A DNA stretch of 14,845 bases, taken from DATLFI01 sp035524895. Its GTDB lineage: Bacteria > Acidobacteriota > Thermoanaerobaculia > Multivoradales > Multivoraceae. The stretch covers positions 1-14,845 of the forward strand of contig DATLFI010000149.1 in the NCBI GenBank assembly GCA_035524895.1. The letters run 5' to 3'. A program made the translations under genes and the position numbers. This document shows, piece by piece, positions 1 through 5,480 of this stretch. Position 1 is the first letter of the stretch. Each line of letters opens with the position of its first letter. Below the pieces are notes generated by a model. That model ran no database searches. It saw only the letters and a program-made list of their open reading frames with translations, and was not told the DNA's origin.

Positions 1-51
1 GGCCACCCTAGCTCGCAACTCCGCTTTCGAAAGAGCCAGAACGCGACGTCG

Positions 52-82
52 CATGACCCGGGTCGCAGGTTCAAATCGTGCT
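52..82 (+). repeat. Degenerate tRNA-fMet 3'-half-like repeat, copy 1
   Basis: This stretch reads CATGACCCGG-GTCGCAGGTTCAAATC, nearly identical to the anticodon-loop-to-T-loop part of the copy at 148-187, but it lacks two bases of the variable region and its T stem and acceptor end are broken. Similarity to copy 2 also runs upstream of the tRNA part: both begin with CTCCGCTT(T)CGAA. There is no matching 5' tRNA half and it cannot fold as a tRNA. I read it as an old attachment-site scar or a repeat derived from the tRNA end. Confidence 0.55.
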
Positions 83-147
83 TGAGGCTCAAGCGACATT
101 CCCGCACGCTCGGCCCGCCAGCGTGCTCCGCTTCGAACCTCAGATCG

Positions 148-187
148 CATAACCCGGAGGTCGCAGGTTCAAATCCTGCGCCCGCTA
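148..187 (+). tRNA. 3' half of initiator tRNA-fMet (partial; attachment-site remnant)
   Basis: The segment begins with the CAT anticodon (148-150), then AACCCGG, the AGGTC variable loop, a paired T arm (GCAGG-TTCAAAT-CCTGC) and the acceptor strand GCCCGCT with discriminator A at 187. This is the pattern of actinobacterial initiator tRNA-fMet. The five bases before the anticodon loop (CAGAT) do not pair with CCCGG, and no D arm or 5' acceptor strand is present upstream, so it is not a working tRNA. The CCA end is not encoded. A strong terminator follows directly, as after a real tRNA gene. Integration of an element into a tRNA 3' end leaves exactly such a 3' fragment, which would place that element to the left of the window. 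Confidence 0.7.
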
Positions 188-191
188 GTGG

Positions 192-215
192 AAAAGCCTC
201 GGAAACGGGGCTTTT
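192..215 (+). terminator. Intrinsic terminator after the tRNA-fMet fragment
   Basis: A 10-bp stem (AAAAGCCTCG with CGGGGCTTTT, including one G-T pair) closes a GAAA tetraloop at 202-205, and its 3' arm ends in a T run. It lies 4 bases after the tRNA discriminator, the normal place for a tRNA terminator. This supports that the 148-187 fragment is the original tRNA locus 3' end. Confidence 0.8.
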
Positions 216-304
216 CTCGTTCTCTGGCGCGTAATCGTTTCGCGGAACTCTTGCCCAACGTTTGCCTTCCGCCGACCGGAGGTCGCTCATGTGGTGCAGG
301 CGGC

Positions 305-310
305 TATAAG
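305..310 (+). promoter_or_regulatory. Possible -10 box of the DUF429 gene
   Basis: TATAAG lies 11 bases before the ATG at 322, so a transcript would start within a few bases of the start codon. No good -35 hexamer is visible at the expected distance and no clear Shine-Dalgarno precedes the ATG. This fits a nearly leaderless mRNA, which is common in actinobacteria. The support is weak. Confidence 0.3.
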
Positions 311-321
311 AGACTCCGCGC

Positions 322-1137
322 ATGCGCTTCTTGGGGATTGATCTCGCGTGGGGTGAGGGCTCGGCCGAGAAGCAGGCCGCTGAGACCGGAGTCGCAGCCG
401 TCGACGAGACAGGGCAGGTCGTTGCTGCGGGATGGACGCGCGGTATCGCCGAGACCCTGGCGTGGGTAGCGGATGAAGCTCGGGAGGACGCGCTGCTCTT
501 CGTCGATGCCCCGCTGATCGTCGACAACGCGAGTGGGCAGCGTTTGTGCGAAAGACACACCGGTCAGCGCTACGGTCGCTGGCAGGTCTCGGCGAACACA
601 ACCAACCTGCTGTCGCGCTGGCTTGGAGGCGTCAGCCTGCGTCGTGAGCTCGAAGCGCGCGGATGGCGCTACTCAGACGGGCGCGCGGGACCTCCAGCAG
701 GCGGCCGAGTACTGAGCGAGTGCTACCCGTACACGACGCTTGTCGGTGTCGCCGAGCTGGAGTACGACGTCGAGCGGCCGCGCTACAAGCGATCGCCCAA
801 ACGGATGCCTGCAGCCACATGGAAACGGCTCCGGGCAGCCGCGTGTGACGACCTGATCGCGCGGCTGGCCCGGCTCGTGAATGGCGACCCGCCACTCGAC
901 CTAAGCTCTCACCCAGAAACGCTGCGCCTCCTCGACGAGCCATCGCCCCTCGATCGCGGCCGATACAAGCATCGTGAGGATCTTCTCGACGCGGTTATCA
1001 GCGCCTGGACGGCAGCCTTCTGGCAGCGACACGGCCACGCTCGCTGCCAGATTCTTGGCGCGCCCGATGGCGTATCTCCCGCCATGCCGCTCGCGACAAT
1101 CATCGCACCGGCGCGGCCGGAGCAGAGGCGCGCGTGA
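322..1137 (+). CDS. DUF429 family protein (predicted RNase H-like nuclease)
   Basis: The 271-residue protein has the DUF429 layout. It opens with GIDLAW (residues 5-10, Asp7), then FVDAPL (60-65, Asp62), SECYP (132-136), and HREDLLDAVISAW (217-229), ending in the RCQILG segment typical of the family. The spaced acidic residues resemble an RNase H-fold metal site. The family is predicted to be a nuclease, but I know of no settled reaction or substrate. It looks complete and soluble, with no signal peptide. ATG 322 is the natural start because the conserved first strand begins three residues later. The gene stands alone between two tRNA-end-like repeats (148-187 and 1174-1199) and converges on the RM gene. 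The family assignment is firm; the role is unknown. Confidence 0.85.
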   Translation: MRFLGIDLAWGEGSAEKQAAETGVAAVDETGQVVAAGWTRGIAETLAWVADEAREDALLFVDAPLIVDNASGQRLCERHTGQRYGRWQVSANTTNLLSRWLGGVSLRRELEARGWRYSDGRAGPPAGGRVLSECYPYTTLVGVAELEYDVERPRYKRSPKRMPAATWKRLRAAACDDLIARLARLVNGDPPLDLSSHPETLRLLDEPSPLDRGRYKHREDLLDAVISAWTAAFWQRHGHARCQILGAPDGVSPAMPLATIIAPARPEQRRA

Positions 1138-1173
1138 CGACGTGTCCATGAGTTCACTCCGTCGGCGTGCGCG

Positions 1174-1199
1174 ACCTCAGAACGCACAACCCGGAGCTG
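1174..1199 (+). repeat. Degenerate tRNA-fMet-end-like repeat, copy 3
   Basis: ACCTCAGA-A-CGCA-C-AACCCGGAG matches ACCTCAGA-T-CGCA-T-AACCCGGAG in copy 2 (138-159) at all but two positions. The match includes ACCTCAGA, which is not tRNA sequence, so the two copies share a larger unit than the tRNA end. The T arm is absent here. It lies between the DUF429 gene and the RM gene. Confidence 0.5.
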
Positions 1200-1313
1200 G
1201 GCCCTGCCAAGCGGTGTCTGGCGCAGCCCACCAAGAGTGACCGGGTCGACCCCCGTGGCCGCAGCGTTGGCTTGGCGGACAGGCCCGGCTCGGGGGTTGG
1301 CGTCGCCTGCGCG

Positions 1314-1332
1314 CCCCGATCTCTCTTCGGGG
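1314..1332. terminator. Stem-loop between convergent DUF429 and RM genes
   Basis: CCCCGA (1314-1319) pairs with TCGGGG (1327-1332) around a TCTCTCT loop. It lies 30 bases beyond the RM stop and about 175 bases after the DUF429 stop. It may act for both convergent genes. On the plus strand GTTAAAG follows, with no strong T run. Confidence 0.45.
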
Positions 1333-1361
1333 TTAAAGCCTAGACGCGTCAGTGCTCGCTC

Positions 1362-4300
1362 TCAGTCGAGCCTGTCTCCGCGTTCGATGATCTCGTCCCG
1401 GTCGGCTGGGTCCGTGATTCCGTACAGATCGAGCGCAATCTTCTCGAGCTCACCCTGGAGAGCCTCAACTAGCCGGCGCGCAGTCGAGCGCTCGTTAGCG
1501 GAGGCAGCACCAATACTTACCGTGATTGACTTCTCAAGATCGCGAACCACGCGCACAACCTCGTCGTGAGTCTGGCGTTCGCGCTCATTTCCGAAGTCGA
1601 TTCGACGGATGGGTAACTCCCTGATGCTGTTGTCGAAACTCTCCCACATGTTCGGGCTAGTCAGCTTTCCGAGTCCCCTGAACCGGAAGGTCAAGAGCTT
1701 CGTGTTCAAGAGCCCTAGCAGGTAGAGCGGGTCTTCCAGCACGTCCGCGCGCGGGAAAGCGACTGTGGTGTCGGTGAGCGTGACGTAGGAAAAATCGGGG
1801 TCAAGCGCATACCTGTTGTGCCCAGTGCGGTACGGGCTAATGAGTCTTGGCCTGCCGTACAGGCGGCGGTTGAGCGGCCACGTGTAGCGCCACCACTCGC
1901 AATCTCCGCGCTGAAATGCCGCGCGCTCGCGGAGCTTGCGCTCGTTCTTGGGTAGCTCGAGCCACGACTTCACCGAGTCCGGGAGATCGGCGTAGCGAGC
2001 TACATCTTCGAGATAGAGCGCATACGGAGCTTCATCGCTGATGTAGAACGCGGTGATGTCTGAATTCCTCGCCCGTCGTTTCACGAGGTGCTTCGGAAAG
2101 TCGAGCTCCGCGATGCGCTCCCGCGTGAAGCCGGAGAAGACAGTGTTAGCGCCGGTCTGCATTCCCTGGCCCAGCACACACAGCTCCGTCAACGTTTGGC
2201 CGGCACCGTCGATCTTGTCGTAGAGCCGTTTCTCCGCAGGGCTCGGGAAACGCCAAGGGGTGCCCGAGAGTCGAGTCCGCCTACTAAATGCTTCGAAGGG
2301 CTCAGACGATCGCTCCAATCCTCCCGCAACCTCCGCGGTGCTGACTCGCGCCGTCTCGAGCTTGCGAACGCTGACCGTCGATGCGTCGTGAGGCCGCGTC
2401 GTGTCGAACACGGCGATCGCCGTGGCTATGCCAGCATCGGCGAAGACCTGAAATGCGTTGAAGTCGACGAGCTCAGTCAGCTGCGCGCGCTGAGGTAGGT
2501 GGGCCCTTACCGGCTGAGCCTTCTCAGCCTCGAGAAAGGCTCGCGAGACAATGAAGCCAACTCGGTGCTTCGCGAGCGCTACGGCTTTTGCAAGGAAGTA
2601 GTAGTAGATGTCCGTCTTGTCTGTGTAGACCGCCGGATATGCCTGGCTTAGATAAGCGGGAATCGGGTGGTTGGCGCCATACGAAGCATCGACGTTGAAG
2701 TAAGGCGGGTTCCCGAGCACGACGTCGAAGCCTCCGTCTCGGAGGATCGAGCCAAAGCCCTCTCGGTCGCTGTCCCACTTGAACGGCCGGAGACGATGCT
2801 CCTCGTAGTCACTCAGTTCATCGAGCCGGCCCTGCGCGTAGAAGTCGGTCGAGACGAGTGAGTTGCCAACACGGATATTGCGCTCAAGCGAAGGCAGAAT
2901 CGCTCCGCCGAGCTGCATCTGAGCGCGAACGTACTCGGGCGAGTCGGACTCCAGCGACTTCAAATAGAGGCTCAGCATCGTCACCTCGGCGGCCACAGGG
3001 TCCACGTCTACTCCGTAGATGTGGCGATGGAGAATTCGCGCCTTACCCTCGCTCGTTAGACGTCTCACTCCCTGCTCATCGCGGACGTGCAGGCGGCGGT
3101 CGACTGTCGGGTGCTGGGTGTAGTAGTCCTCGTAGTGCCGAATCAATCGGGCCAATGCGGCAAGAAGGAATGATCCGGAGCCACATGCCGGATCGAGCAC
3201 CCGAAACTCCTCGAGTTCTCGCGGGCTCTTGCCGTCGATGAGAGGGTCGATCGTGAGCCGGACGATCTCCTCGACCACCCACTGGGGCGTGTAGTAGACG
3301 CCGCCGGCCTTTCGCACCTCAGGCTTAAGCTCGATGGAAACGGAGCGCCGATCGTCCAAGAGAAGCTCTGAGCCAAGCGCCCGTTCGTAGATGCTCCCAA
3401 GAATTTCGACCCCAAGCACGTCGAATCGATACGGCGACCAGGGTGAGTAGAGCCCTCGCAGGATGCGCTTGAAGAGCTCGGACTCGACAGAAAGCCGATC
3501 AGCGAGGTCAGGCTCCATCAGCCCACCGTTGTAGTTCGTCCTCAGGGGCCCGATCGCCTGAATAAAGGCTGCGTACGGCTCGTCAAGCTCCAGTAGCGGC
3601 CTCAGAATCTCGTCATGCTCGAGGCGCCGGTCTTCGCAGACGCGGACGAACACAAGACGGTCGAGCGTCAGCTGCGTGGCGTCGCTGAGCTGCCAAACAT
3701 CGATGTCCTGGTTCTCGGCAGCGAAGCTCTGCGCTAGCTGCGAGCGCCAGCGCGAGAGGTCGCTGAGGAACGCGCGATCAACAAGGAGTTGACCACGCCG
3801 TGGCCCTTGCCCTTCTACGTATCGCGCCAGCGAGCCTGAAGCGACTGCGTCGCGGGAGAGAGTGCCCCAAAGCAGGTCCCAGTTGGCTGGAAATTCTCGG
3901 AAGTTCAGCCCGAACTCAGGAAGTAGTCCCGTGTTGGGCTCCTCGAGCACAGGCCTGTACCTGCAGTCGAAGACAAGCAGGTCCTCGAAATCTGTGAGCA
4001 CGGCGATAGGCGTACCGGCCGACCATGCGTACGACTTCACCTGGAAGATCGGTCGCGGAGAGGCCACGTTCACCGATGGCCGCTTCGCCTCAACGAAGAA
4101 CTGCCGTGCGCCGTTGATGCGGAAGGAATAGTCCGGGCGACGAACGGGAACTGCGCCGGCGTCGCGCGTCTCAGCAAGCGCAACTTCCACGCGTGCGTCC
4201 TCGGCTTCCTCGGCCTCCTCGAGAGACAGCTGACCCGCTGCACGATGTCGTTCAGACTGCAGTAGGGCGTACTCGAGAATGACGTCGGCATACGGACCGC

Positions 4301-4484
4301 GGCGACCCTCGTCTGCCACGTCCCACCCGAGAGCGGCGAAGAACGGGTCGATGAAACGCTGCCGCGTTGAGGTCTCGTCGAAGTTCTCCGAGCTGTAGTA
4401 CGGCAGGTTCGCCTCGAACGCAGCACACAGCTCAGCGATGGCCATACGGCCGGATTCTTTGTCTTGAGCGATCTCTGGACTCAT
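1362..4484 (-). CDS. Type IIG (Eco57I-like) restriction-modification enzyme
   Basis: This 1040-residue single-chain enzyme should methylate adenine in a specific DNA site and cut DNA lacking that mark. The N-terminal part carries a PD-(D/E)XK nuclease signature, PDYS (117-120) followed by FFVEAKRP (129-136), giving Asp118, Glu132 and Lys134. A helical linker leads to GGVYYTPQWVV (394-404), the SAM-binding motif DPACGSGSF (431-439) and the amino-methyltransferase motif NPPY (592-595). About 400 further residues fit a TaqI/Eco57I-type target-recognition region. The length and the order of domains fit type IIG. BREX PglX is a related alternative, but no other BREX gene is present. Start 4484 is used; Met14 (4445) is possible and neither has a clear Shine-Dalgarno. 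An inverted repeat lies just upstream. The open frame is intact. Confidence 0.87.
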   Translation of the reverse strand: MSPEIAQDKESGRMAIAELCAAFEANLPYYSSENFDETSTRQRFIDPFFAALGWDVADEGRRGPYADVILEYALLQSERHRAAGQLSLEEAEEAEDARVEVALAETRDAGAVPVRRPDYSFRINGARQFFVEAKRPSVNVASPRPIFQVKSYAWSAGTPIAVLTDFEDLLVFDCRYRPVLEEPNTGLLPEFGLNFREFPANWDLLWGTLSRDAVASGSLARYVEGQGPRRGQLLVDRAFLSDLSRWRSQLAQSFAAENQDIDVWQLSDATQLTLDRLVFVRVCEDRRLEHDEILRPLLELDEPYAAFIQAIGPLRTNYNGGLMEPDLADRLSVESELFKRILRGLYSPWSPYRFDVLGVEILGSIYERALGSELLLDDRRSVSIELKPEVRKAGGVYYTPQWVVEEIVRLTIDPLIDGKSPRELEEFRVLDPACGSGSFLLAALARLIRHYEDYYTQHPTVDRRLHVRDEQGVRRLTSEGKARILHRHIYGVDVDPVAAEVTMLSLYLKSLESDSPEYVRAQMQLGGAILPSLERNIRVGNSLVSTDFYAQGRLDELSDYEEHRLRPFKWDSDREGFGSILRDGGFDVVLGNPPYFNVDASYGANHPIPAYLSQAYPAVYTDKTDIYYYFLAKAVALAKHRVGFIVSRAFLEAEKAQPVRAHLPQRAQLTELVDFNAFQVFADAGIATAIAVFDTTRPHDASTVSVRKLETARVSTAEVAGGLERSSEPFEAFSRRTRLSGTPWRFPSPAEKRLYDKIDGAGQTLTELCVLGQGMQTGANTVFSGFTRERIAELDFPKHLVKRRARNSDITAFYISDEAPYALYLEDVARYADLPDSVKSWLELPKNERKLRERAAFQRGDCEWWRYTWPLNRRLYGRPRLISPYRTGHNRYALDPDFSYVTLTDTTVAFPRADVLEDPLYLLGLLNTKLLTFRFRGLGKLTSPNMWESFDNSIRELPIRRIDFGNERERQTHDEVVRVVRDLEKSITVSIGAASANERSTARRLVEALQGELEKIALDLYGITDPADRDEIIERGDRLD

Positions 4485-4491
4485 GCCGACC

Positions 4492-4530
4492 CAGGCGTGC
4501 GGGAGCGCCTGACTCTACTGAGCACGCCTG
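4492..4530. promoter_or_regulatory. 9-bp inverted repeat just upstream of the RM start
   Basis: CAGGCGTGC (4492-4500) and GCACGCCTG (4522-4530) are exact inverted copies separated by 21 bases, with an outer GACCC/GGGTC pair a little further out. The near arm ends 7 bases before the ATG at 4484. It could be an operator or an mRNA hairpin at the ribosome site. No controller gene for it is evident in the window. Confidence 0.4.
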
Positions 4531-4607
4531 TCGTTGCTGGGTCGCAGTGTCCTTGGCCATCGCGCCGGTCGGCTGGCCACGAAACCGTTCACGGCCGTGC
4601 GCTTTAG

Positions 4608-4648
4608 CCTCCGATGCATACCCGAATGTCGCTGGTTCAGGATCCCGC
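4608..4648 (+). repeat. Degenerate tRNA-fMet-end-like repeat, copy 4
   Basis: CCTCCGAT-GCATA-CCCG is followed by ATGTCGC-T-GGTTCA-GG-ATCC. It aligns with CCTCAGATCGCATAACCCG and GGTCGCAGGTTCAAATCC in copy 2 with two missing bases and a few substitutions. It retains the upstream CCTC block, the CAT region and the T-loop GGTTCA. It sits in the gap between the RM gene and the GIY-YIG gene. Confidence 0.45.
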
Positions 4649-4651
4649 CAA

Positions 4652-4670
4652 CCCCGCGGGCCGGGCGGGG
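4652..4670 (-). terminator. GC-rich stem-loop downstream of the GIY-YIG gene
   Basis: CCCCGC (4652-4657) pairs exactly with GCGGGG (4665-4670) around a 7-base loop, 34 bases past the GIY-YIG stop codon. There is no T tract. It is a candidate terminator of the GC-only kind. Confidence 0.35.
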
Positions 4671-4704
4671 TCGCAGCCGAGGCAGCCGCACCTCCTTGCA
4701 GCCG

Positions 4705-5310
4705 CTAAAGAAGTCTGAGCGTTCGCCGCGGCTTCTCTCGCAGAAACCTCTCGTAGATTTCAGGCTCAGCTTGCTTGAGCGCCTTCTCGTCGAGCTCTCG
4801 AAACGACTCCGTCTTCCACGTCGCAAGCCCTTCCAGACCGGATGCCGTGCCGATCACCAGCTTCAGCTCGAGCTCCCATCGTTCGCGCTCACGCTTCGCG
4901 TCATCCTCTGCCTGACGCGCGGCGACGAGTAGTGTCGACAACTCTCGCTCGCGCGCTCCGGGCTCGAGGATGCGTCCGTCGCTCTGCTGCCGCGACAGCT
5001 GCTCAACCTCGCCCGCGCGGGCCAAGACGACGCGCTCGTATTCGCGCGTCGCCTCTATCGCGGTGATGAGCTCGTCGACGTCACACTCGTAGAACTCCTT
5101 GGCGGCGCTTCGATGCGATCTCCGGAGTCTGAGCCGCTCCTTAAGGAACGCCTCGGATTTCGAAGCGTGCTCGCTCTCGATCGTGTCGAAGAGGATCAGC
5201 GGCTCAGGGTTGCCGGTTGCCAGTTCTTTCCCTCTACGGTCGACGTTGATCGCCTTGCCAACCTTGAACAGATTCGACTCACCGCTTCGCAGCACATAGA
5301 CGTATCCCAT
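4705..5310 (-). CDS. GIY-YIG nuclease-family protein (T5orf172/MUG113 type) with coiled coil and YqaJ-like tail
   Basis: Residues 1-85 of this 201-residue protein fit the T5orf172 branch of the GIY-YIG fold. GYVYVLRS (2-9) is the first strand motif, FKVGKA (15-20) stands where YIG is expected, NVDRRGKEL (22-30) supplies the basic residues, and TGNPEPL (32-38) is typical of this branch. Glu53 in SEAFLKERL is the likely acidic residue. Residues 85-150 are charged and helical, probably a coiled coil. The last 55 residues (KLVIGTASGLEG, TWKT, RRTLRLL) resemble the C-terminal tail of YqaJ-type phage exonucleases, recalled from memory. The start at 5310 places the fold at the N terminus; the longer reading frame up to 5397 adds an unlike arginine-rich leader. 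The gene is divergent from the ATPase gene. Cutting activity is not proven. Confidence 0.75.
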   Translation of the reverse strand: MGYVYVLRSGESNLFKVGKAINVDRRGKELATGNPEPLILFDTIESEHASKSEAFLKERLRLRRSHRSAAKEFYECDVDELITAIEATREYERVVLARAGEVEQLSRQQSDGRILEPGARERELSTLLVAARQAEDDAKRERERWELELKLVIGTASGLEGLATWKTESFRELDEKALKQAEPEIYERFLREKPRRTLRLL

Positions 5311-5361
5311 GGGCTCAAGCCTACGCCCCGACCGGTGGATCAAGCGATCTCTGTGCATGGC

Positions 5362-5449
5362 TCGAACCTCACGGTCACTTCGCTCGCCCGCCCGCACAAC
5401 TGGTCCTGCCGCCAGACGTGGCTACGCTTGGTCGCCATGGGTCGCAGGT
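5362..5449 (+). repeat. Possible degenerate tRNA-fMet-end-like repeat, copy 5
   Basis: Two blocks recall copies 1 and 2: TCGAACCTCA (5362-5371, exact 10-base match to copy 2) and GTCGCCATGGGTCGCAGGT (5431-5449, close to GTCGCATGACCCGGGTCGCAGGT shortened by a few bases). They lie in the gap between the divergent GIY-YIG and ATPase genes. They are further apart than in copy 2, so this may be chance. Confidence 0.25.
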
Positions 5450-5480
5450 CGTCAGGGTCGGATGTACGGCGGAGCCAGAC

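Noticed and set aside
277..287. CCGGAGGTCGC, an 11-base match to the fMet-like repeat, before DUF429
   Set aside because: It lacks the CAT and T-loop blocks. Such a short GC-rich match can be chance, so it was not counted as a copy.
1362..4484. Assignment of the large methyltransferase as BREX PglX
   Set aside because: It carries its own N-terminal PD-(D/E)XK motif, and no pglZ, brxC or other BREX gene is in the window.
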